Below are positions 49,634 to 57,478 of a stretch of 64,000 bases of DNA, piece after piece. A program made the translations under genes and the position numbers. How positions within the stretch are numbered: the stretch's first letter is position 1; each line of letters begins with the position of its first letter. Source of the DNA: Palsa-739 sp963732915 (GTDB lineage Bacteria > Actinomycetota > Thermoleophilia > Gaiellales > Gaiellaceae); contig CAVTBF010000005.1 in NCBI GenBank assembly GCA_963732915.1, positions 124,001-188,000 of the forward strand. Reading direction: 5' to 3'. Below the pieces are notes generated by a model. It saw nothing but the letters and a program-made list of their open reading frames with translations. It did not search any database and was not told the origin of the DNA.

Positions 49634-50512
49634 TCACGAGGCGGCCACGAGGTGGTCGTCCGCGACGGCGACGAGCGGCGGCGCGACGCGGTCGGCGGGC
49701 GGCGCCCCGCTCACGGCTTCCGTCCGGTCGGGCGCCCACTTGCTGTGGAGCTTCGGCACCGAGGCGAGCAGGTGCTGCGTGTACGGGTGGCGCGGGTCGC
49801 CGAAGACCTTCTCGGTCGCGCCCATCTCGACGACCGAGCCGCGGCGGAGGATGACCGTCGTGTCGCTGATGTAGTTGCCGAGCGAGAGGTCGTGGGTGAC
49901 GAACACGATCCCGAGCCCGCGCTCCTTCAGCTCGGCGAGCAGGTTGAGCACGTCGATCCGCGTCGAGGCGTCGAGCATGCTGATCACCTCGTCCGCGACG
50001 AGGCAGCGGATGTCGAGCAGGAGCGCCCGCGCGATCAGCAGCCGCTGCAGCTGCCCGCCGCTCAGCTGGTGCGGGAACTTGCCGAGCGCGTCCGCCGGAT
50101 TGAGGCCGACCGACTCGAGCGCGGTCTCCACTTTCGTGTGCCACTCCGCGCCGTCGACGCCCGGGAAGAACACGGCCCGCAGCATCCCGAACACGCGGTC
50201 GATCTTGAAGATCGGGTTGTACGAGCTGAACGGGTCCTGGAAGACGCCCTGGACGTGCCGGTAGTACTCCTTCAGCTCGTGGCGGCGGAGCTTCGAGACG
50301 TCGTCGCCCTCGAACGAGATCGTCCCCGAGGTGAGGGGCACGAGCCGCAGGATCATCCGGCCGATCGTCGACTTGCCGCTGCCGCTCTCGCCGATCAGCG
50401 ACAGCACCTCGCCCGGCTTCACGTCGAAGCTCACGTTTTGCACGGCGATCAGGCGGCCGCTGCCGAACGCGCCGACCCGGTACGTCTTCGAGACGTTCTC
50501 GAGCCTCAGCAT
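49634..50512 (-). CDS. Opp/Dpp-type ABC transporter ATPase (F subunit)
   Basis: A 292-residue ATPase of the oligopeptide/nickel/oligosaccharide family. Walker A GESGSGKSTIGRMILRL, Q-loop VQGVFQDPFSSYNPI, signature LSGGQLQRLLIARALL, Walker B CLVADEVISMLD (Glu-Pro of the usual DEP replaced by Glu-Val) and switch FVTHDLSLGN. The C-terminal GDPRHPYTQHLLASVP is the OppF/DppF hallmark. It works with the D subunit encoded just upstream. Starts 2 nt after that gene. Confidence 0.92.
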   Translation of the reverse strand: MLRLENVSKTYRVGAFGSGRLIAVQNVSFDVKPGEVLSLIGESGSGKSTIGRMILRLVPLTSGTISFEGDDVSKLRRHELKEYYRHVQGVFQDPFSSYNPIFKIDRVFGMLRAVFFPGVDGAEWHTKVETALESVGLNPADALGKFPHQLSGGQLQRLLIARALLLDIRCLVADEVISMLDASTRIDVLNLLAELKERGLGIVFVTHDLSLGNYISDTTVILRRGSVVEMGATEKVFGDPRHPYTQHLLASVPKLHSKWAPDRTEAVSGAPPADRVAPPLVAVADDHLVAAS

Positions 50513-50514
50513 CC

Positions 50515-51516
50515 CTACGCCTCCGCCGCCCGGAGCGGCTCGGCGGGCGGGTGCGCGAGCGGCAGGGCCGCGGCGCTCTCCCAGCAGGCGACGCTGTGGC
50601 CGTCGGCGACCTCGACGAAGGGCGGCTCCTCGGCGCAGCGTGCGGTCGCGAGCGGGCAGCGGTCCGCGAAGCGGCAGCCGGCCGGGGGTCCGAGCAGCGA
50701 CGGTGGGCGGCCGGCGATCCCGGCGAGCCGCTTGTCGGCGTAGCGCACGCCGACCTCGGGCAGCGAGGAGATGAGCATCCGCGTGTACGGATGGCGCGGC
50801 GCCGAGACGATCTGCTCGGCGGGCGCCTTCTCCGCCAGCTTGCCGGCGTACATGACGAGGATCGTGTCGGCGACCTGGTAGAGCACCGAGATGTCGTGCG
50901 TGATCACGATCATGCTCTTGACGAAGCCGCGGTCGCGGAACTCGACGAGCGCCTGCGCGACCGCCTTCTGCGTCGAGACGTCGAGCGCCGAGGTGATCTC
51001 GTCGGCGATCAGGAGCGAGGGGTCGAGCAGCGTCGAGACGACCATCACCACCCGCTGTTTCATCCCGCCCGAGAGCTCGATCGGGTACATCCCGAGGACG
51101 TCCTGCGAGAGCCCGACCAGCTCGAGCCGGCGCTCGAGCTCCGGCTTGACCGTCGCGAAGTCGACGCCGCGGGCGTGCACGAGCTCGCGGGTCATCCGGC
51201 CGATCTTCCGCGTCGGGTTGAGCGCGCTCATCGCGTACTGCGGGATCAGCGAGACGTCGTGGAAGCGGTGCGGGTTCATGCGCTCGTCGTCCCAGACGGG
51301 CAGCTCGGCGCCGTCCAGCTCGACCCGCCCGGAAACGTGGTGCATGCGGCTGTCGAGACGGATCAGGCTCTTGCCCAGGGTGGACTTGCCGCACCCGGAC
51401 TCGCCGGCGAGGCCCATGATCTCGCCGTCGGCCAGCTCGAAGGTGACGCCGTCGAGCGCCTGCACGTCGCCGGCGAGCGTGCGGTAGTAGACCCGGAGGT
51501 CCTCGACGCGCAGCAT
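50515..51516 (-). CDS. Opp/Dpp-type ABC transporter ATPase (D subunit)
   Basis: A 333-residue ATPase. Walker A GESGCGKSTLGKSLIRL, Q-loop SLIPQYAMSALNPTRKIGR, signature ELSGGMKQRVVMVV, Walker B LLIADEITSALDVSTQ and switch VITHDISVLYQ. The C-terminal Cys-rich iron-sulfur-type segment of OppD/DppD is seen: CRFADRCPLATARCAEEPP. It powers import of cello-oligosaccharides (or peptides) with its F partner. The ATG is 2 nt after the permease stop, with GGGAGACC upstream. Confidence 0.92.
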   Translation of the reverse strand: MLRVEDLRVYYRTLAGDVQALDGVTFELADGEIMGLAGESGCGKSTLGKSLIRLDSRMHHVSGRVELDGAELPVWDDERMNPHRFHDVSLIPQYAMSALNPTRKIGRMTRELVHARGVDFATVKPELERRLELVGLSQDVLGMYPIELSGGMKQRVVMVVSTLLDPSLLIADEITSALDVSTQKAVAQALVEFRDRGFVKSMIVITHDISVLYQVADTILVMYAGKLAEKAPAEQIVSAPRHPYTRMLISSLPEVGVRYADKRLAGIAGRPPSLLGPPAGCRFADRCPLATARCAEEPPFVEVADGHSVACWESAAALPLAHPPAEPLRAAEA

Positions 51517-51518
51517 TC

Positions 51519-52373
51519 CTAGGTCTCCCGCAGCTTCGGGTTGAAGACCTCGTCGAGCCCGACGTTCATCACGTAGAGCGAGCCGACGATCGCCATGATC
51601 GCGAGCCCGGGCGGCACGAACCACCACCAGAGATGGAGCTGCAGCGCGGCGTTCTGCACCGAGAGCTGCATCATCATCCCGAGCGAGATCGTGTTCGAGG
51701 GGCCGAGCCCGATGAAGTCGAGCGTCGCCGCGATCAGGATCGAGCCTCCGAAGAGGAGGATGAACATCATGAACAGGTAGCTGCTCATGTTCGGCGCGAT
51801 CTCCGTGAAGATGATCCGCCAGCTCGAGCGGCCCGAGAGGCGCGCCATGTCGACGAAGTCGCGGGAGACGAGCGAGAACGTCTGCGCGCGCAGCGCCCGG
51901 GCCGCCCACGGCCAGGAGGTGAGGCCGATGAAGATCGACTCGGTCATCACCCCGCGCACCTTCAGATAGGCGGCGATCACGAGCAGCACCGCGAAGGTCG
52001 GGATGACGAGCACGACGTTCGTGAGCATGTTCAGCACCTCGTCGACGACTCCGCTGCGGTACCCCGCGGTAAAGCCGACGATCATCCCGATCGCGGCCGC
52101 GATGCCGCCGCCGAGCGCGCCGACGATGAACGCGAGCCGCAGGCCGTTGACGAACTGCGCGTACACGTCCTGGCCGAGCAGGGTCGTCCCGAACCAGTAG
52201 CCGTCTCTCGTCGTCGGCGACAACGAGAGCCTGCCGCCGTACTCGAGCGCCGGATGCTGGGCGAAGAGCGGCCCGATCAGCGCGAAGAGGAGCATCGCGA
52301 AGGTGATCGAGAGCCCGACGACGAGCTTCCGGTTCCGGGCGGCGAAGTGGAGGTTCTCGCGCAGGCTGATCAC
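51519..52373 (-). CDS. Opp/Dpp-type ABC transporter permease (C subunit)
   Basis: A 284-residue inner-membrane permease with about six helices. N-terminal RNRKLVVGLSITFAMLLFALIGPLFA, the segment GTTLLGQDVYAQFVNGLRLAF (DppC hallmark), and the ATPase-coupling EAA loop ARLSGRSSWRIIFTEIAPN are seen; the C-terminus DEVFNPKLRET is typical. It forms the channel with the B subunit. GTG start; the 172-nt gap before it holds an interspersed repeat, so expression of B and C may be uncoupled. Confidence 0.92.
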   Translation of the reverse strand: MISLRENLHFAARNRKLVVGLSITFAMLLFALIGPLFAQHPALEYGGRLSLSPTTRDGYWFGTTLLGQDVYAQFVNGLRLAFIVGALGGGIAAAIGMIVGFTAGYRSGVVDEVLNMLTNVVLVIPTFAVLLVIAAYLKVRGVMTESIFIGLTSWPWAARALRAQTFSLVSRDFVDMARLSGRSSWRIIFTEIAPNMSSYLFMMFILLFGGSILIAATLDFIGLGPSNTISLGMMMQLSVQNAALQLHLWWWFVPPGLAIMAIVGSLYVMNVGLDEVFNPKLRET

Positions 52374-52399
52374 GTGCGCCCCTCGCTGCCGTCCGCTCC

Positions 52400-52517
52400 C
52401 GGCCGGCGGAGCCGGCCTCCGCGGACGGCTGACGTCGCTGACGGCACGGTGCTCTCCGGCCCCGTACCGCCGTACTGTGACCTCCGGCCCCGCGCCGTCA
52501 GCGCCGCCCGAGGAACG
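52400..52517 (-). repeat. Interspersed intergenic repeat, copy B
   Basis: Lies in the gap between the B and C permease genes. Read on the minus strand (the direction of transcription), it carries the same ordered blocks as 33599-33735, including GTTCCTCGGGCGGCGCT, CACAGTACGGCGGTACGG and AGCGACGTCAGCCG. No gene is supported in the gap. Confidence 0.5.
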
Positions 52518-52545
52518 CCCGTGCCTCTTGTCGGTGACGCAGGTC

Positions 52546-53541
52546 TCACGTCCGGCCTCCTTCCATTCCGACCCTCGTCCGCGGGTCGACGAGCACGTAG
52601 ACGAGGTCGACCAGGAAGTTGGCGATCAGGACGCCGACGATGATGAACAGGAAGATGCCCTGGATGACGAAGTAGTCCTCGTTCGTGATCGCCCGGTAGA
52701 TCTGGTAGCCGAGGCCCGGATACGAGAAGACGATCTCGGTGACGAGCGCGCCGGCGATGAGCGCGCCGAGCTGGAGGGCGAGACCGGTGATCTGCGGCAG
52801 CATCGCGTTGCGGAACGCGTACTTGCGGATCAGCCGGTTGGGCGCGCCGAGCGCCTCGAGATAGTGCGCGTAGTCCGACTCGAGCTCGTAGATGATCATG
52901 TTCCGCATCCCGATCGCCCAGCCGCCGAAGGCGACGAGGAACAGGGACATGAACGGCAGGAACCAGTGGTAGAGAAGGTTCGAGATGAACGCCCACGTCC
53001 AGCCGCGGGTGGCGGTCGGGTCGTAGGCGAAGCCGACCGGGAAGACCTGCCAGGTCACCGCGAGCAGCCAGGTGAGGAGGATCGCGAGCCACATGTACGG
53101 CGTCGCGGTCAGCGCGTAGCCGAGCGGCAGCGCCGTGTTGTCGAGCACCTTGCGGCGGGCCGCCATGGCGCCGACCTTGTTGCCGGCATACCAGCTGAGC
53201 AGGATCGCCGGGATGAGCAGGCCGAGCGTGTACGGGACGGCGTGCATGATGATCGTGACGACGGAGGTCGGGAACTGCAGGATGCTCGTGCCCAGGTCGC
53301 CGTGGAAGAGCGAGACCCAGAAGTACCAGTACTGCTTCCAGAGCGGCAGGTCGAGGTTGAACGCCCGCATGTAGTGGTCGTAGAGCTGCTGGGCGACCTT
53401 CGGGTCCTGGATCTGGATCCGGCCCATGAGCGACAGCACCGGGTTGCCCGGCATCAGGTGCGGGATCGCCCAGTCGATCGTCACCGCGACGACGAACGTC
53501 ACGCTGTAGACGAAGAGCTTCCTGACGAAGTAGCGCAGCAC
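52546..53541 (-). CDS. Opp/Dpp-type ABC transporter permease (B subunit)
   Basis: A 331-residue permease. The N-terminal YFVRKLFVYSVTFVVAVTIDWAIPHLMPGNP is typical of DppB (read in parts), as are FHGDLGTSILQFPTSV, the EAA loop EALGAPNRLIRKYAFRNAMLP and the C-terminal VYVLVDPRTRVGME. Six helices. The extra loop SYDPTATRGWTW-like region (seen as FAYDPTATRGWTW) is longer than in peptide permeases and is shared with sugar-transporting Opp members. GTG start with AGGAG upstream. It follows the binding-protein gene after a strong hairpin. Confidence 0.92.
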   Translation of the reverse strand: MLRYFVRKLFVYSVTFVVAVTIDWAIPHLMPGNPVLSLMGRIQIQDPKVAQQLYDHYMRAFNLDLPLWKQYWYFWVSLFHGDLGTSILQFPTSVVTIIMHAVPYTLGLLIPAILLSWYAGNKVGAMAARRKVLDNTALPLGYALTATPYMWLAILLTWLLAVTWQVFPVGFAYDPTATRGWTWAFISNLLYHWFLPFMSLFLVAFGGWAIGMRNMIIYELESDYAHYLEALGAPNRLIRKYAFRNAMLPQITGLALQLGALIAGALVTEIVFSYPGLGYQIYRAITNEDYFVIQGIFLFIIVGVLIANFLVDLVYVLVDPRTRVGMEGGRT

Positions 53542-53577
53542 GCGATCTCCTCGCTCACGGTGTCCGGCCGCCGAGTG

Positions 53578-53611
53578 GTGGCTCCTCCCCGCCTCGGCGG
53601 GGAGGAGCCAC
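53578..53611 (-). terminator. Attenuator-like hairpin after the Opp-type binding-protein gene
   Basis: A perfect 15-bp stem, GTGGCTCCTCCCCGC with its complement, closed by a 4-nt loop (CTCG on the plus strand, CGAG in the transcript). No T-tract follows in the direction of transcription. It sits between the binding-protein gene and the B permease gene. Confidence 0.75.
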
Positions 53612-53653
53612 GGTCACTCGCGGACGTCTTGCCTCAGTCGACGGTCCCGCGCC

Positions 53654-55402
53654 TCACTTCACCGGCTTGAGGTGCGTGAACATGTCGATGCCCGTCATCT
53701 GGAGGTAGCCGCCCCACATGACAGGGGTGAACTGGCGGCTCGTGCCCGAGGAGGGCCAGTTCGTCCAGTACTTCGACGTGAACTGCGCCCACTGGCCGTT
53801 GTACCAGAGCGGGATCAGCGGGAGGTCCTTCATCAGCGTCGTCTGGAGGCTCGAGTTGAGCTCCTTGATCGCCGCGGTGTTCGACAGCGGGGTCTTGTCC
53901 AGCTTCTGGACGAGCGCCCACGCGGTCGGGTTCGAGTACCGCTCGTAGTTGAAGTTCGTCTGCCCCGCGCCCTCGGTGAGGATCGGCAGGTGGTAGATGC
54001 CGTTCCAGTAGGTCCACGGGTTGTCGCTGATCTGGTAGTTGTTGTCGACCACGAGGTCGAAGTGGCCGGTGTTGCGGTCGCTCTGCCAGGTGTTGAAGTC
54101 CTTCACCTTGGCGGTGAGCTGGATCCCCGCCGTCCTCGCGGAGGCGACGATCATGTCGCGTGCAGCCTCCCAGTCCGACCAGCCCTGCGGGACGGAGATG
54201 TCGAGGTTGATCGGCGACCCGTCCTTGTTCACGAACATGCCGGAGCTGTTCTTCTTGTAGCCGGCATTCGTCAGGAGCTTGGCGGCGTCCGACGGGTTGT
54301 ACTTGAAGCCGTTCTGGGCGACCGCTTCCTGGTCGACGTACTTCGACCAGGTCGGCAGCAGCCCGGTCGGGCTCGCCGGCAGGACGAGGTTCTGGTAGTC
54401 CTGCGTCACGATCTGGTTGATGTTGATCGACTCGGCCAGTGCCTTACGGAACACCGGGTCGTTCAACGGCTTGTGGGTCGTGTTCGGCTCCAGCCAGGCC
54501 GTGTTCGCCGACAGCATGTACGGCGCCTTCTTGTAGTACGTCGAGACCTTCCCCTGGTCGACGAGCTGGTTGACGCCGGGGAGGTAGTTGTTGTTCAGGT
54601 CCTCGACGCCCGCGAGGACGGCCGAGAGGCTGTTCGTGTTCGACGTGTTGACGAGGTCGATGACGTACTTCGGAGCCGGCGAGGGCGAGATGCCCTGGTC
54701 AGCGGCCCACCAGTGCGCCTTCTTGACCCAGACGACCCTGGTGGTCGGGTCGAAGCCCTTCGGATCCATCTTGTACGGGCCGGTTCCGATCGGGTTGCCG
54801 GGGCTGTAGGTGGTCAGGCTCGCCGCGTTGACGATCGCGTTCTTCGCCTGCGTCGGGCTGATCATCGGGATGTTCCACATCGCGTTCTGCCACTGCACGT
54901 AGTTCGGCGTCGTCTTGAAGTTGACGACGACCGTGTTGCCGGTCGCCTTGATCGGCTTCTTCAGGTTGCGGTAGAGGTTGTTCCACTGCGACGTGTTGAA
55001 CCGCGTGAGGTTCAGGTTGAACGCGATGTCGCCGGCCGTGAACGTCTTGCCGTCGCCCCACTTGACGCCGGACCGGGCGACGATCGTGAACTGCTTCGCA
55101 CCCGTCCAGGTGGCGGACTTCGCGAGCCAGTTGATGTACTGGCCCTTGACCGGGTCGAAGCGGAGCAGCGTCTCGAGGTCGAGCCCGATCATGCCGGCGG
55201 CGTAGTTGCCGGTGTACGGGTTCGTCCCTGCGATGTTGCCCCACTGCGTCCCGCTGGTGACCAGCGTCTGCGAGCGCGGATAGCCGATCGTGCCCGCGTT
55301 CTTCGCGGTCGGGCTCGCGCCCGCGCCGCCGGCTGTGAGGGCGACTGCGGCGAGCGCCACGAGCGCGAGGCCCACAGTCGTCCGTTTCCAGATGGCCTTC
55401 AT
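53654..55402 (-). CDS. Opp-family (SBP_bac_5) extracellular solute-binding protein
   Basis: A 582-residue receptor of the peptide/nickel/oligosaccharide-binding family. The signal peptide KAIWKRTTVGLALVALAAVALTAGGAGASP has no lipobox cysteine. Core text includes TYSPGNPIGTGPYKM, KPLNDPVFRKALAESININQIV and NNYQISDNPWTYWNGIY, plus many aromatic residues (Trp, Tyr) suited to stacking on sugars. With the adjacent GH94 and GH5-like genes, cello- or beta-gluco-oligosaccharides are a better guess than peptides. ATG with AAGGAG 9 nt upstream. Confidence 0.9.
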   Translation of the reverse strand: MKAIWKRTTVGLALVALAAVALTAGGAGASPTAKNAGTIGYPRSQTLVTSGTQWGNIAGTNPYTGNYAAGMIGLDLETLLRFDPVKGQYINWLAKSATWTGAKQFTIVARSGVKWGDGKTFTAGDIAFNLNLTRFNTSQWNNLYRNLKKPIKATGNTVVVNFKTTPNYVQWQNAMWNIPMISPTQAKNAIVNAASLTTYSPGNPIGTGPYKMDPKGFDPTTRVVWVKKAHWWAADQGISPSPAPKYVIDLVNTSNTNSLSAVLAGVEDLNNNYLPGVNQLVDQGKVSTYYKKAPYMLSANTAWLEPNTTHKPLNDPVFRKALAESININQIVTQDYQNLVLPASPTGLLPTWSKYVDQEAVAQNGFKYNPSDAAKLLTNAGYKKNSSGMFVNKDGSPINLDISVPQGWSDWEAARDMIVASARTAGIQLTAKVKDFNTWQSDRNTGHFDLVVDNNYQISDNPWTYWNGIYHLPILTEGAGQTNFNYERYSNPTAWALVQKLDKTPLSNTAAIKELNSSLQTTLMKDLPLIPLWYNGQWAQFTSKYWTNWPSSGTSRQFTPVMWGGYLQMTGIDMFTHLKPVK

Positions 55403-55446
55403 GATCTTTTCTCCTTCGTTGCCTTGGAACGACCGGGAACTGCCAC

Positions 55447-57348
55447 TCAGACGCCGGCATCACTCCCTTCGGCGACAGCCACCGGGAAGCCGGTCCCGAG
55501 CACGGCGACGCCAGACGGTGCAAGCGTCACCTCGCCCGGGACGACCTCGTAGCCCGGCTCGGCGAGCACCTCGGCGTCGACCGTGTCGCGCGACCAGTTG
55601 ACGAGCACGGTGCGCTCGCCGTCACCGGTGCGGAGCCGGCCCGCGAGGATGCGCGGGTCGGCGACGCGGACGGGCCTGTGGACGCCGGCGGCGCCGGCGA
55701 GAGAGCCGTAGAGCCGCCAGGTGTCCTCCGGGTTCGCCCGCGGCGTGCGGGCGGCCATGTGCTCGATTGGATAGGTGCAGAGGATCGTCGCGCCCTCGCC
55801 GCGCCGGTTCCGCAGGAGCGCCGGGCGGCCGTGTCCGTCGACCGCGAGGACCTCCGCCGCTGCCGGCTCGACCGGGAGGAACGCACGGGCGCCTGAGTCC
55901 TGCGGCACCTCGAAGACGAGCCGCTCGCCCGCGGAGAGCTCCCCGAGCGGGCGTACGAGCTCGAGTCCGACCTCGTCGTCGACGACCGGATCGAGGAGCC
56001 CGTAGCGGAGGAGGTGCCGGACGCCGAACAGCTCCTCGAGCCACGGCAGCCAGGCGCCGCGCTGGTTCGCGGTGCTGCCTGCGAACCAGGAGAGGTAGAC
56101 CGTGGCGCCCGCGTCGGCGAGCTCGCCGAGCCGCCGCAGGCCGGGTGCGGTCAGGAGCTTCGCGCACGGCACGAGATAGAGCCGCGCGCCGGCGGGGATC
56201 CCGTCGCGCTCGCGCACGAGCCGCACGGGCAGGTCGGCCTCGCGCGCCGCGGCGTAGGCGTGGAAGAGATCGTCGCGGAGGTCGTGCCGGTACTCCGGCG
56301 CCGTGAACGGCACGGCCGCCTCGAAGTGCTCGGGCACGACGAGCGCGACCTCGCCGGCGACCCGCTCCCAGCCGACGGCGTCGAGCTCGCGCACGAGCGC
56401 GGCGAACTCGCCCATGGCTTCGAGCTGCGGCTTCGGCGTCCCGTCGGCCGCGGTCAGGCCGAAGTGGAGCTCGAAGCCGTGGTGCCGGTACGGATCCTCG
56501 TCCGCGAGGTCGTCGAAGTCGGTGTTGCACCACGCGAGCCAGCCACGCGCGCCGGCAAGCAGCGTCGTGTGCAGCACCTGGCGGTAATAGCCGGCGATGT
56601 CCTCGTCCGAGCCGAAGTCCGAGGTGGCGCCGAACTCCTCGAGGACGACCGGACGGCCGAAGCCGTCGGCGAGCTCGCACGCGAACGCCGGCGCGAGCGT
56701 GCGGCGCAGCGGGTCGTCGGCCATCGGGTAGGCGTGCGGGCCGACGAAGTCGACGAGCGGCGCGAGCGCGCGCAGCGAGAAGCCGTTGTCGTCGCCGGTC
56801 GTCTCCGCACCCCAGGCGCCGTCGCCGAGCGAGATCGGCTGCGTCGCGCCCGCCGAGCGGACGGCCTGGACGAGGATCCGCGCCCAGGCGGTGATCTCCT
56901 CGGCGCTCGCGGGCCCGCCGTAGAGCGGCATCTCGTTCGAGACGAGCCAGCCGGCGATCGCCTCGTGGCCGCCGAACCGACCCGCGATCTCGGCGGCGAG
57001 CCACGCCTCCTCCGCCACGAGCGTCACGTCGCGGTACAGATCGCGTCCGCGGCGCCAGGCCGGATCCCAGTTCTCGCCCGACATGTGACCGACGAGGAAG
57101 GTCGGGATGGTGACGAGGCCCGTCTCGACGTGCGCGTCGAGGAAGTCGGCGAACCGGGCGGCGACCTCGGGGTCGAGCACGCCAGGCTCCGGCACGAAGT
57201 CGGGCCAGAAGCAGAACGAGCGTGTCGCAGTGAGCCCGTGCGCCGCGAGCGTCGCGAGCTCCTCGCGGACGACGTCGGCGTCGTAGCGGCTCCACATCCG
57301 TGGCCCGCCCGCTCGCGACCAAAAGTTCGCACCGACCCAGGTGCTCAG
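55447..57348 (-). CDS. GH5-like (clan GH-A) glycoside hydrolase, CTG start
   Basis: A 633-residue glycosidase. The TIM barrel has the acid/base E139 in WLVSNEMPLY and the nucleophile E238 in VVLEEFGATS, with WCNTDFDD and GPHAYP as further clan GH-A strands; the C-terminal 250 residues include a beta-galactosidase-like glutamine-amidotransferase-type domain (GARLYLVPCAKLLTAP). No signal peptide, so it acts on imported oligosaccharides. The conserved N-terminus STWVGANFWSRAGGPR lies upstream of the first ATG; the only start in this frame after a stop is CTG 57348, 7 nt after GAGGGGAG. Divergent from the LacI gene. Confidence 0.83.
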   Translation of the reverse strand: MSTWVGANFWSRAGGPRMWSRYDADVVREELATLAAHGLTATRSFCFWPDFVPEPGVLDPEVAARFADFLDAHVETGLVTIPTFLVGHMSGENWDPAWRRGRDLYRDVTLVAEEAWLAAEIAGRFGGHEAIAGWLVSNEMPLYGGPASAEEITAWARILVQAVRSAGATQPISLGDGAWGAETTGDDNGFSLRALAPLVDFVGPHAYPMADDPLRRTLAPAFACELADGFGRPVVLEEFGATSDFGSDEDIAGYYRQVLHTTLLAGARGWLAWCNTDFDDLADEDPYRHHGFELHFGLTAADGTPKPQLEAMGEFAALVRELDAVGWERVAGEVALVVPEHFEAAVPFTAPEYRHDLRDDLFHAYAAAREADLPVRLVRERDGIPAGARLYLVPCAKLLTAPGLRRLGELADAGATVYLSWFAGSTANQRGAWLPWLEELFGVRHLLRYGLLDPVVDDEVGLELVRPLGELSAGERLVFEVPQDSGARAFLPVEPAAAEVLAVDGHGRPALLRNRRGEGATILCTYPIEHMAARTPRANPEDTWRLYGSLAGAAGVHRPVRVADPRILAGRLRTGDGERTVLVNWSRDTVDAEVLAEPGYEVVPGEVTLAPSGVAVLGTGFPVAVAEGSDAGV

Positions 57349-57368
57349 AGCCCAGCTCCCCTCGCGTC

Positions 57369-57478
57369 GTAACCGTTACCAACGATTGCTGCAGCGCTAG
57401 AGCCCGCTTCCCATGGGGGGATTCCCTGATCTGCGGTCCCCCCGGTGCGCCTATCAATCGCGCAATGAGCAACCGGTT
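57369..57478. promoter_or_regulatory. Putative LacI-family operators in the divergent gap
   Basis: Two related palindromes: GTAACCGTTAC (57369-57379), 21 nt upstream of the GH5-like start, and AACCGGTT (57471-57478), just inside the LacI gene. Both carry the core AACC(G)GTT with a central CG, as LacI-family sites do. The gap also contains GCTTCCCATGGGGGGATTCC and a TATCAAT stretch 6 nt before the LacI ATG. Together they would let LacI control both directions. Confidence 0.45.

Noticed and set aside
53654..55402. Dipeptide-binding protein of a peptide importer
   Set aside because: Family membership alone would allow it, but the locus contains a GH94 phosphorylase, GH5-like hydrolase, mutarotase and LacI regulator, which point to oligosaccharides.
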